NCBI GenBank assembly: GCA_040878325.1
Contig: JBBDMM010000006.1
Location: 192,418 to 245,914, forward strand
DNA from: Acidimicrobiia bacterium
GTDB lineage: Bacteria > Actinomycetota > Acidimicrobiia > Spongiisociales > UBA11373
DNA: 53,497 nt
Reading direction: 5' to 3'
Shown in pieces: positions 36,957 to 43,905 of this stretch. Below the pieces are notes generated by a model. The model was not told the DNA's origin and did not search any database. It saw nothing but the letters and a program-made list of their open reading frames with translations. The position numbers and the translations under genes were made by a program. Each line of letters begins with the position of its first letter. The first letter of the stretch is position 1.

Positions 36957-37841
36957 CTACCGACCCGAGTCGTCTTCCTTGAGTAGCAGGAGATTCACGG
37001 TCTTCGAACCGAGGTCTGGTGTCGACCAGTCCACGTCTCGGATTTCGCCACTCGCCTCATCGATGGACACGACGGGGACGAAGCCCAGAGAAGCCAACTG
37101 GTGGTGGAGTTCCTCGGTCGACCGGTTGCTCACTCTTTGCTGCCACGGGTCATGTTCGATCAGGAGATGCACATGAGGGCTCGTTCGGACCAGTCGCCGC
37201 ATCCCGTCGAGCGCCTCGATCTCCCCGCCGTCGATGTCCAACTTGACCACATCGACGGTGTCGCCCGGTTCGAAGTAATCGTCGAGGCGCACGGTGTCGA
37301 GCCGCGTGAGGGGAGCGGCTGCGTTGAGGCGATGCACCTGGTTGGCGGTGGTATTGCCGATGGCATAGGGGAGTAGGGCGACGTTCGTGGCCTGGTTCGC
37401 TTCGATGTTCTTCGCGAGGAGGGCGCGGCTCCGGCGATCAGGCTCGAAGGCGTGCACTCTTCCATCGTTTCCTACCGCCTTCGATGCCATGATCGTGAAG
37501 TATCCGAGGTGTGCTCCGATGTCGACGACGGTGTCTCCGGGGTGGACGATCGACTTGAATACCTTGGTCGATGCTGCCTCCCAGATTCGGTCGCGGATCA
37601 GGCCCCGACCCACTGAAAGATCCAGCGCGCTGACCAGTAGAGTCATCTCACCGACGTCGACTCTCCTCTGAAAGACCTTCATCGCGGCGGCGGCCGCCAA
37701 TAGCGGTGACACGGCGCGGGCGAACGAGGCCAAAAACGAGAGTTTCCGCCACCGAGAACCCCGCTTGCGGGGCGGTTGGGCAGAGGGCGCTGGAATGGAA
37801 CCCTCAGGTTCCGACTCACCAATCGAAGAGATCTCTGGCAT
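36957..37841 (-). CDS. FkbM family SAM-dependent methyltransferase
   Basis: 294-aa methyltransferase. The SAM-binding motif I is GDTVVDIGAHLGYFTI (about residues 100-115), with FEPD for the ribose-binding acidic residue and VKLDIDGGEIEAL as the FkbM-typical motif. The family methylates sugars, polyketides or glycolipids; no glycosyltransferase or polyketide gene is adjacent, so the substrate is unknown. The gene starts 6 nt after the DUF2795 stop on the same strand and is probably co-transcribed with it. Confidence 0.86.
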   Translation of the reverse strand: MPEISSIGESEPEGSIPAPSAQPPRKRGSRWRKLSFLASFARAVSPLLAAAAAMKVFQRRVDVGEMTLLVSALDLSVGRGLIRDRIWEAASTKVFKSIVHPGDTVVDIGAHLGYFTIMASKAVGNDGRVHAFEPDRRSRALLAKNIEANQATNVALLPYAIGNTTANQVHRLNAAAPLTRLDTVRLDDYFEPGDTVDVVKLDIDGGEIEALDGMRRLVRTSPHVHLLIEHDPWQQRVSNRSTEELHHQLASLGFVPVVSIDEASGEIRDVDWSTPDLGSKTVNLLLLKEDDSGR

Positions 37842-37847
37842 TGTCCG

Positions 37848-38060
37848 TCAGACGCCTACCGGGATCTCAGTCAACTCGGTCCAGAGATCGCGGACCTCGC
37901 GGAATCGCTGATCCGGGAGTGAGTCGAGGATCGACAGAACCTCAGATCGAGCCCTGGCGTCGCGGGCCGCTGTGACGATCTCGGATCTTTTGGGCGCCGT
38001 CCCATGGAAAGCCGCCCGCACCGCTTGGGCGACCTCCATCCTCGTTACCGGTCCAATCAT
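37848..38060 (-). CDS. DUF2795-like small protein
   Basis: 70-aa protein resembling DUF2795, a small helical domain common in actinobacteria: an N-terminal helix, then KRSEIVTAARDARARSEVL, where the family usually has a Pro-[ST]-[KR]-x-[DE]-L pattern, and the end LPDQRFREVRDLWTEL. Function unknown. It is divergent from merR across a 47-bp region containing a dyad, so it may be under MerR control. Confidence 0.65.
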   Translation of the reverse strand: MIGPVTRMEVAQAVRAAFHGTAPKRSEIVTAARDARARSEVLSILDSLPDQRFREVRDLWTELTEIPVGV

Positions 38061-38083
38061 TTGGTGCCCTTCCGTCTCATACT

Positions 38084-38098
38084 CTTACGTAACGGTAG
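38084..38098. promoter_or_regulatory. Putative MerR operator
   Basis: Imperfect dyad CTTACGTAACGGTAG between the divergent DUF2795 and merR genes, overlapping the merR -10 (TAGATT, 38096-38101). Position fits MerR autoregulation. Confidence 0.5.
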
Positions 38099-38101
38099 AT
38101 T
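38096..38101 (+). promoter_or_regulatory. -10 element of merR
   Basis: TAGATT ends 6 nt before the merR ATG. Confidence 0.45.
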
Positions 38102-38107
38102 AGGCAC

Positions 38108-38488
38108 ATGATCGAGACTCATGACCCGGGGGACGACTCGCTCTTCTTCCAGATCGGCGAAGTGGCTGAACGCGTCGGCCTGTCGCTGCGGACAATCCGG
38201 TACTACGAGGAGATCGGTTTGGTGGTGCCCTCGGGACGTACGGACGGGGGCTTCCGGTTGTATCGGGTCGATGACATACGGAGACTCGAGCTGGTCAAGG
38301 TGCTCAAACCGACCGGTATGGCCCTCGAGCACCTCGTCGAGCTCTTGGCCATCGATTCGATGGAAGCGCCGTCGGCCGCCGATCTGCGGCGGCTGAACGA
38401 TCTTGTTGCACACACCCAGGCGAAGATCGCCAAGCTCCGCCTCAAGCTGGACATAGCAACCGACGCTCTCGAAGCGTTGGGGCCGTAG
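38108..38488 (+). CDS. MerR family transcriptional regulator
   Basis: 126-aa regulator. The N-terminal winged HTH (about residues 13-80) shows QIGEVAERVGLSLRTIRYYE and the RLYRVDDIRRLELVKVLK wing. A C-terminal coiled-coil dimer helix follows (about 88-120). It has no Cys cluster, so metal sensing is unlikely. Members of this type sense stress or small ligands. Probable targets are itself and the divergent DUF2795-FkbM genes. Confidence 0.88.
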   Translation: MIETHDPGDDSLFFQIGEVAERVGLSLRTIRYYEEIGLVVPSGRTDGGFRLYRVDDIRRLELVKVLKPTGMALEHLVELLAIDSMEAPSAADLRRLNDLVAHTQAKIAKLRLKLDIATDALEALGP

Positions 38489-38532
38489 CCACCGAAGGGC
38501 AGCCCGGAATCTGCGGAGCAGGCCTCGCACTG

Positions 38533-38551
38533 TTCGGCCCGAAGGGCCGAA
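38533..38551. terminator. Hairpin between merR and tRNA-Leu
   Basis: Perfect 8-bp TTCGGCCC/GGGCCGAA stem with a GAA loop, 44 nt after merR and 22 nt beyond the tRNA-Leu 3' end on the other strand. It may serve both directions. Confidence 0.6.
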
Positions 38552-38573
38552 GTCGGCCCGGGAATGAACACAG

Positions 38574-38657
38574 TGGGCGAGGGGGGAGTCGAACCCCCAC
38601 GAGTGTTACCCCACAGGCTTCTGAGGCCTGCGCGTCTGCCAATTCCGCCACTCGCCC
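38574..38657 (-). tRNA. tRNA-Leu (CAG)
   Basis: 84-nt class II tRNA with a long variable arm. The acceptor GGGCGAG pairs with CTCGCCC, the discriminator is A, and the anticodon loop CTCAGAA lies between CAGGC and GCCTG. It lies close to fhaA, as leuT does in mycobacteria. Confidence 0.95.
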
Positions 38658-38822
38658 AGAGGGCGGGAATCGTACCACCGGTGTCTGGCGGCCCTTCTGG
38701 GCCCGATTTTTCGGCGATTCGGCTGCATTCGTGCCCAGATGGGGCATCCTATTGAGCGTCCCGGTACCGTCTCGGGTTGCTCCGGCGGGGAGACTCCGCC
38801 GCGCCACTGGACAGGATGCGTT

Positions 38823-39821
38823 GTGACATACACCCCGGCCATTCGTCGCAGACGACGCCGCCGAACGATTCTGATCATTTCGATCGTCGGCATCGTCAGT
38901 GCCGTGGCGTACGGCGTGACGCGCGCCCAGGGCGAGGCAGAGGTGACCCGGGGGTACCTGGACGCCATTTACGAGGTGGCGACGGGCCAGGCTTCGGCGG
39001 CGGCTTCATTTAGCGAGATGATCACGGGGATCGAGGGCTTCACCCGCCCCCGCATGCTGCAGACACTCGAAGACCTCGAGGGGCGTTCCGACGAACTGGT
39101 CACGTTGCTCGCGTCCGCCAATCCTCCGGAGGGTCTCGAGCGAGCGGACCTCTGGCTCCAGATGGCGACGACCTCGTGGAGGAACGGTCTCAGTCACGCC
39201 CGGGCGGGACTGGTCGCCCTGGCATCCGACCCGGTGGACACCGACGGCACCGGAGCCACCTCGCTCGCCCGCGGTGTGGTGGATCTGCGGGTGGGTGACC
39301 GCGCCTACCAGGGGTTCATGTCCGAGGTGGCCGACGTGGACACCACGCTGCTCGGTGGAGCATTCCCATCGGTGACTTTCGTGCCCGCCGAGTCGGATCC
39401 CCTCTTCGAACCGGTGTCGCTGGCGCGGCGGATGTTTCTCACCCCGGGGCTCACGGAGGTTGACGATCTCGCGGTGGCCGATTTGCGGCTCGACCCTGCA
39501 CCGGTCGGGGAGAGCGGGGGGATCCCCGAGGTGCCGATCGCGGCCAGCCAGTCGATCGAGGCCACCATCGTCAACCGTGGCAACGCCGACCGCGTGGAGA
39601 TCGTCGTGAGCCTGCAGCTGGTCTCGAGCGACGGCGAGGAGTACACCGCGAGCATTGAGATCGACAGCATCGCGGGTGGCGCCGCGCGGACCGTATTGTT
39701 CAGCGAACTCCCGGTGAAACCCGACACCTTCTATCAGGTGCTGGTCTTCATTCCCCCGGGCGATGACGATGACGAGAACGACTCGATCACATTCCGTTTC
39801 GCGGTGAACGAGGAATCCTGA
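38823..39821 (+). CDS. Hypothetical single-TM extracytoplasmic protein
   Basis: 332-aa protein. A run of arginines (residues 8-14) and a membrane helix (about 15-33) anchor a large outside domain. The N-terminal part is helical with heptad-like spacing (LDAIYEVATGQASAAASF onward), and the C-terminal 110 residues look like an immunoglobulin-like or CARDB beta domain (EATIVNRGNADRVEIVVSL, later VLVFIPPGDDDDEND). I do not recognise the whole protein. The GTG start follows CAGGAT by 5 nt. It overlaps the DUF4446 gene by one base (TGATG). Confidence 0.65.
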   Translation: MTYTPAIRRRRRRRTILIISIVGIVSAVAYGVTRAQGEAEVTRGYLDAIYEVATGQASAAASFSEMITGIEGFTRPRMLQTLEDLEGRSDELVTLLASANPPEGLERADLWLQMATTSWRNGLSHARAGLVALASDPVDTDGTGATSLARGVVDLRVGDRAYQGFMSEVADVDTTLLGGAFPSVTFVPAESDPLFEPVSLARRMFLTPGLTEVDDLAVADLRLDPAPVGESGGIPEVPIAASQSIEATIVNRGNADRVEIVVSLQLVSSDGEEYTASIEIDSIAGGAARTVLFSELPVKPDTFYQVLVFIPPGDDDDENDSITFRFAVNEES

Positions 39822-40270
39822 TGGACGTCCTTGGATTGGGGATCGCGCTGGTAGCCCTGGCGCTCGCCGTTGTTGCGCTCGTCTCGCTGGGTAAGGAGCG
39901 GCGGCGTTACGCGTCGATCCCCCGTGATGGAAACCTCCTCGAATCGATCCGCGGATTCGACGAGGATCTGGCGAATGTCGAGGCCGCTGTCGCCCGCCTT
40001 GGGCCGCTGGTGAAGTCGTTGGCCGAGCGGATGCCGGGTGCGCTCCGGTACGCCGCGGTGGTCACCTTCGATGCCCAGGACGAGCGCACCGGTCACCTGT
40101 CACGGTCGATCGCCCTCCTCAACGAGCGGCGCGACGGCCTGGTCATCACCTTGCTCCATGGGCCCCGCCAGACCCTCTTCTTCACCAAGATGATCAGCGA
40201 CGGCCAGGGCACCGAGCCCTTGTCGCCTGAGGAGCAGGCAGCGGTAGAGCGAGCCCTGGGGGGGCAGTAG
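39821..40270 (+). CDS. DUF4446 membrane-anchored protein
   Basis: 149-aa protein with one N-terminal membrane helix (about residues 4-23) and a soluble domain matching DUF4446. The core segment GALRYAAVVTFDAQDERTGH, then SIALLNERRDGLVITLLHG, is the family's hallmark. Function is unknown; the family occurs in Firmicutes and actinobacteria, often near chromosome-partition or envelope genes. It is coupled to the preceding anchored protein (TGATG overlap) and ends at a GC-rich hairpin. Confidence 0.85.
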   Translation: MDVLGLGIALVALALAVVALVSLGKERRRYASIPRDGNLLESIRGFDEDLANVEAAVARLGPLVKSLAERMPGALRYAAVVTFDAQDERTGHLSRSIALLNERRDGLVITLLHGPRQTLFFTKMISDGQGTEPLSPEEQAAVERALGGQ

Positions 40271-40288
40271 GCCGAGCTTCGCTCGGCC
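40270..40288 (+). terminator. Hairpin terminator after the DUF4446 gene
   Basis: Perfect 8-bp GGCCGAGC/GCTCGGCC stem with a TTC loop starting at the last base of the stop codon. It is followed by three tandem GATTGGC copies (40293-40314) rather than a T-run. Confidence 0.6.
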
Positions 40289-40382
40289 CTGCGATTGGCG
40301 ATTGGCGATTGGCAAGAACGCAGAGCGACTTTTCTGGGTCTTCTCTTTTCTTGCGGGAGACGGGAGGTGGAGGCGGTCGCTC

Positions 40383-40388
40383 TACCAT
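40383..40388 (+). promoter_or_regulatory. -10 element of serS
   Basis: TACCAT ends 7 nt before the serS ATG. The short spacing leaves no room for a T-box leader. Confidence 0.5.
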
Positions 40389-40395
40389 CTGACGC

Positions 40396-41682
40396 ATGCT
40401 TGATGTCGCCCTGCTTCGCAATGATCCCGAGGGGTTGGCCGAGTCGTTTCGGCGTCGCGGACTGACGATCGACGTGACGGCGCTGGTCGTTCTCGATCAG
40501 GAACGACGAGCGGCACGGGTCCACGCCGAGGAACTGCGGGCCGAACAGAACCGAGCCGGCAAGGAAATCGCGGGCCTGTCCGGACCCGACAAGCAGAAGG
40601 CGATCGACGCGGTGGCGGTGCTCGCCGAGAACTACAAGGCCGCCCTGGGCACCGCCGACGAGCTCGATGCACGGTTCGAGGGGCTGTGGACACCCCTTCC
40701 GAATCCGCCCCATGAGTCGGCTCCCATCGGTGCCGGCGAGGAAGACAACGTCGAGATCAGCAGGTGGGGCGAGGCTCCATCGTTCGGGTTCGAGCCGAAG
40801 GACCATGTCGATCTCGGTGAGGCGCTGGGTATCATCGATATCGAGCGCGCCGTCAAGGTGTCCGGTTCGCGGTTCGCGTACCTCAAGGGCGCCGCGGTCC
40901 TGCTGGAGTTCGGCCTGGTGCAGTGGGCGATGGGGCGTCTCATCGCCGAGGGCTTCGTACCGGTGATCCCCCCGGTGCTTGTGCGCGACACCGCGCTGTT
41001 CGGCACGGGGTTCTTTCCGGGCGCTCGCGACCAGGTGTACGCGGTGGGGGCGAGCGGTCCGGACGGGCAGTTGACCGAGAGCGACGACCTCTACCTCGTT
41101 GGCACCTCGGAGGTCCCTCTGGCCGGCATGCACTACGACGAGATTTTCGAGTCCGCCGATCTGCCCATCAGGTACGCCGGCTTCTCCACGTGCTTCCGCC
41201 GCGAGGCGGGCACGTACGGCAAGGACACTCGGGGGATGTTCCGGGTGCATCAGTTCGACAAGGTCGAGATGTTCTCGTTCGTTCACCCCGACGACTCTTG
41301 GGCCGAGCACGAACGGATCCTCGGCATCGAGGAGTCGCTGGTACGCGAACTGGGCATCCCCTACCGGGTGGTGAATGTCTCGACCGGCGACCTCGGCGAC
41401 TCGGCTGCCAAGAAGTACGACCTCGAAGCCTGGTTCCCCGGCCAGGGGGCGTACCGCGAGATCACCTCGTGCTCGAACACCACCGATTACCAGGCGAGGC
41501 GGCTGAAGATCCGATACCGGTCTGGTTCCGGTACCGATTTCGTCCACACCCTCAACGGGACCGCAGTGGCCGTCGGTCGCATGCTGATCGCCATTCTCGA
41601 GAACTTCCAGCAGGAGGACGGATCGGTGATCGTTCCGGAGGTGCTTCGCCCCGCGCTGGGCACCGACCGGCTCGCGCCGTGA
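40396..41682 (+). CDS. serS: Seryl-tRNA synthetase
   Basis: 428-aa class II synthetase charging tRNA-Ser. Residues 1-105 form the N-terminal coiled-coil arm (MLDVALLRNDPEGLAESFRR start) that grips the long variable arm of tRNA-Ser. The catalytic domain carries motif 2 in GFSTCFRREAGTYGKDTRGM and motif 3 in NGTAVAVGRMLIAILEN. Length is standard. It overlaps ubiE by 4 nt. Its tRNA substrates include the three serine tRNAs at the right end of the window. Confidence 0.96.
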   Translation: MLDVALLRNDPEGLAESFRRRGLTIDVTALVVLDQERRAARVHAEELRAEQNRAGKEIAGLSGPDKQKAIDAVAVLAENYKAALGTADELDARFEGLWTPLPNPPHESAPIGAGEEDNVEISRWGEAPSFGFEPKDHVDLGEALGIIDIERAVKVSGSRFAYLKGAAVLLEFGLVQWAMGRLIAEGFVPVIPPVLVRDTALFGTGFFPGARDQVYAVGASGPDGQLTESDDLYLVGTSEVPLAGMHYDEIFESADLPIRYAGFSTCFRREAGTYGKDTRGMFRVHQFDKVEMFSFVHPDDSWAEHERILGIEESLVRELGIPYRVVNVSTGDLGDSAAKKYDLEAWFPGQGAYREITSCSNTTDYQARRLKIRYRSGSGTDFVHTLNGTAVAVGRMLIAILENFQQEDGSVIVPEVLRPALGTDRLAP

Positions 41683-42308
41683 GCAGCCGGGAGATCTTTT
41701 CTCGAATTGCACGCCGCTACGACCGCCTCAACCGCGTGCTTTCGCTCGGCAAGGACGACGATTGGCGGCGCACCGCGATCGCTCACCTGCCACCGGGGCG
41801 GGTGCTCGACCTGGGCGCCGGCACCGGTGCCGCCAACCCCGACCTGCGTGACCGCCAGATAATCGCCCTCGACCCGGCACCGGAGATGCTCGGCCTCAAC
41901 CCGACGGAGTTGCGGGTGGTCGGCAAGGGGGAGGCGCTGCCGTTTCCCGACGGGTCGTTCGACGGGGTGTTCTCGGCGTACGTGTTCCGCAACCTCGACT
42001 CGGTGCCGGCGACCCTCGAGGAGATCGCCCGGGTGCTCCGCCCCGGCGGCGTGGCCGCCATCGTCGATCTGGGGAGGCCCGAAGGACGGGTGAAGCGAGC
42101 GCTCCACACGATGGGCACCGCCGTGGTTCTGCCCGTCGCCGGAGCCGCCGTCGGCGCGGTCGGCGAGTACCGCTACCTGCACCGGAGCCTGGGGAGCCTC
42201 CCTCAACCCGAGGTGCTCTACGCCGACGCACCACTGACGCTGGAGAAGGTGTGGAGGATGGGCCCGATGGGGTTCGTCTACGGAGTGGTGCTGAAGAAGC
42301 CTCATTGA
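41679..42308 (+). CDS. ubiE: UbiE/MenG-type demethylmenaquinone methyltransferase
   Basis: 209-aa SAM methyltransferase. The N-terminal IFSRIARRYDRLNRVLSLG is the characteristic UbiE/COQ5 opening, followed by motif I VLDLGAGTGA, the ALPFPDGSFDGVFSAYVFRN block, and EIARVLRPGG. It probably methylates demethylmenaquinone to menaquinone, the usual actinobacterial quinone. It begins with GTG overlapping the serS stop (GTGA). Slightly short compared with typical 230-aa members, with a compressed SAM-binding region. Confidence 0.87.
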   Translation: MSSREIFSRIARRYDRLNRVLSLGKDDDWRRTAIAHLPPGRVLDLGAGTGAANPDLRDRQIIALDPAPEMLGLNPTELRVVGKGEALPFPDGSFDGVFSAYVFRNLDSVPATLEEIARVLRPGGVAAIVDLGRPEGRVKRALHTMGTAVVLPVAGAAVGAVGEYRYLHRSLGSLPQPEVLYADAPLTLEKVWRMGPMGFVYGVVLKKPH

Positions 42309-42430
42309 CGCTCGGCTGCGAAAGGCGAAGAGCGAGAGGCGAAACCCGTAGGTCGGCGGTCGGGGCTTGCACGTCGCAATGGCTGCCGCGAGGAATCCTC
42401 AACTCTCGCGCGTCAGTTAGCCTCGGATCG

Positions 42431-42688
42431 ATCGTGCTAGGCGGGGCGCTAGGGGTGCCTTGAACCCGAAATCCTCTTTACGCGGGGCCGAATCCCCGCC
42501 TGAGGGTGCTCGATGGTTGGGTCAGCGCCGGATACGTGGTGTTGAAGGCCGGGTCCTACGCGGCGGGAAACTGGTGAATCGGGTCAGATCCGGAAGGAAG
42601 CAGCCCTAAGCGGGTGACCCGGGTGCCGTAGGGCAGCCTGGCTGGAGCCGGCGACCCGGAACGCGCCGGTTGTCGACACTCGAAGGCG
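42431..42688 (+). ncRNA. ffs: Signal recognition particle RNA, long form with Alu domain
   Basis: The S-domain core is unmistakable: GTCAGATCCGGAAGGAAGCA followed by GCCCTAAGCGGGTGACCCG (42577-42615), the Ffh-binding internal loops and GGAA tetraloop. Unlike the 4.5S RNA of mycobacteria or E. coli, about 130 nt upstream carry Alu-domain features of the Bacillus-type RNA: GTGCTAGGCGGGG at 42434, then GGGGTGCCTTGAACCCG. The 3' part (GTTGTCGACACTCG) can pair with GGGTGCTCGATGG of the 5' half to form helix 5. Ends are approximate. It acts with Ffh in co-translational membrane targeting. Confidence 0.9.
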
Positions 42689-42722
42689 GGGCGCACGATC
42701 ATCGCGGCTGCAGCCGGAGGAA

Positions 42723-43394
42723 TCAGCCGGAGAGGTCCTTGTCCTCCATCTCCCACGCGTGATCCATGACGTGATACGCGCTGTGGCGGATCAAGAACGG
42801 TAGGTTCCAACTGCGCATCCTTCTGCCCTCGCCTGCGTTGTACGCATGCATCGCCTCGACGTAGTTGGTCCGGTGGTTGCGCAGCCCGGCGGGGGTGAGG
42901 GCCGCCTCTTCCGGTATTCGCAACCCCACCTGCTTGGCGAAGCTCTCACTCTCGTTGCGCACCGTGTGACGGATGATCCGGTCGCGATCACGGCCACCGC
43001 CGCGCGGGCCCTTCTGCAATTCCGCAGACACGGTCGCCGCCAACTTGTCGAAGTACGCCCAGCAGGCCTGCACCAACTTGATCTTGCGGTCCATCTCCCT
43101 GGCAGTCATCGGCTCGGTTTCGGTGGCGGAGGGGGAGAAGGAGATACCCCAGAAGTCGGTCGAGGGGGTGCCGATCTTGTCCTCGATCACCTCGAGGCGA
43201 GCGCCCTCCCGGGTGAACCGGTTCCCCATGCCGGCGGCCACGGCGACCGGGCGATAGCGCTCGCGGTAGGACGCGAGGAACTCGACCGCCATCTCGGGCG
43301 TCTTCGCCCCCCGGCTCCATCCCGGCCAATCGACGGCGAAGGCAACCGCCTTCTTGCCCTTGGGCCCACGCTCGAGAAAGATCCGGACCGGCAT
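42723..43394 (-). CDS. Conserved hypothetical, DinB-like
   Basis: 223-aa protein. The first 50 residues (MPVRIFLERGPKGKKAVAFA, WPGWSRGAKTPEMAVEFL) resemble a HicB-like fold, and the remainder is helical with a C-terminal NLPFLIRHSAYHVMDHAWEM, which recalls DinB/YfiT four-helix proteins with a conserved His-rich metal site. The family is common in actinobacteria, function unknown. It is convergent with the SRP RNA and is the last backbone-like gene before the repeat array. Confidence 0.65.
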   Translation of the reverse strand: MPVRIFLERGPKGKKAVAFAVDWPGWSRGAKTPEMAVEFLASYRERYRPVAVAAGMGNRFTREGARLEVIEDKIGTPSTDFWGISFSPSATETEPMTAREMDRKIKLVQACWAYFDKLAATVSAELQKGPRGGGRDRDRIIRHTVRNESESFAKQVGLRIPEEAALTPAGLRNHRTNYVEAMHAYNAGEGRRMRSWNLPFLIRHSAYHVMDHAWEMEDKDLSG

Positions 43395-43540
43395 GGGATC
43401 GATGATCGGGTCGGTCCGCGGCAGTTGTCAACCGTCGACCCCGCGAGGTTGCGTGCGTGCCAGCGAACCTGGAGGAAGGACTTCGACTTCCTGTTCGAGA
43501 GACCCTCCGAGCACTCGAGCCGTTGAGGACATCGCTGTCC

Positions 43541-43572
43541 CCTCCGCCAGCGTTCGTAAATGTCACCCGAGG
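43541..43572 (+). repeat. Array repeat copy 1
   Basis: Position 14 is T; left arm reads CCTCCG, so it does not fully match the right arm CCGAGG. First recognised copy, 147 nt upstream of the DinB-like gene start. Confidence 0.85.
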
Positions 43573-43592
43573 CTTCAGGGCACAACGCAGGG

Positions 43593-43624
43593 CCTCGGCC
43601 AGCGTACGTAAATGTCACTAGAGC
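43593..43624 (+). repeat. Array repeat copy 2
   Basis: Position 14 is A; right arm degraded to TAGAGC. It is separated from copy 1 by only 20 bp (CTTCAGGGCACAACGCAGGG). Confidence 0.85.
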
Positions 43625-43791
43625 TTGAGACACACCGGTCGAGGCGAAGGGCTCCCGGGGAGGGGGGCGCTCAGGTTGGGTGGTCACTAGAAGCCTGGAC
43701 CCAGGGGCCACTCTCCAAGAACGCTACCCGGTCTGAGCGCCTCCCTCCGTCCATCTCCCCCTCCGGGTGAGGAAACAAGACCCTCGGCCAG

Positions 43792-43804
43792 TGTCGCGAG
43801 AGCA
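43792..43804 (+). repeat. Possible truncated array repeat
   Basis: CCTCGGCCAGTGT matches the first 13 positions with one change (C to T), then diverges. It lies in the 281-bp stretch between copy 2 and the Fic gene, which otherwise holds only the Fic promoter and operator candidates. Confidence 0.35.
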
Positions 43805-43833
43805 CATGGGAGTCGACCTGGGCAGATGCCTGT

Positions 43834-43905
43834 AACTTGGAATGACACGCATGAAATCCAAGTTTCAGCACTGGAACTACCAATAACTGAGCTAGAGTCC
43901 AAGTT
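43834..43905 (+). promoter_or_regulatory. Fic gene promoter with three TCCAAGTT sites
   Basis: AACTTGGA (43834-43841) and TCCAAGTT (43857-43864) form an inverted repeat, and a third TCCAAGTT (43898-43905) ends just before the GTG. TAGAGT (43893-43898) is a -10 hexamer 7 nt from the start. The sites are plausible operators for the winged-helix domain of the Fic protein. Confidence 0.5.

Noticed and set aside
40271-40395. T-box or other leader upstream of serS
   Set aside because: The promoter-like hexamer is 7 nt from the start codon and no specifier or antiterminator sequence is visible.
43395-43540. Protein-like minus-strand frame near the left end of the array
   Set aside because: The peptide looks partly coding, but has no start, no recognisable domain and is interrupted by the repeat; too weak to report as a remnant.
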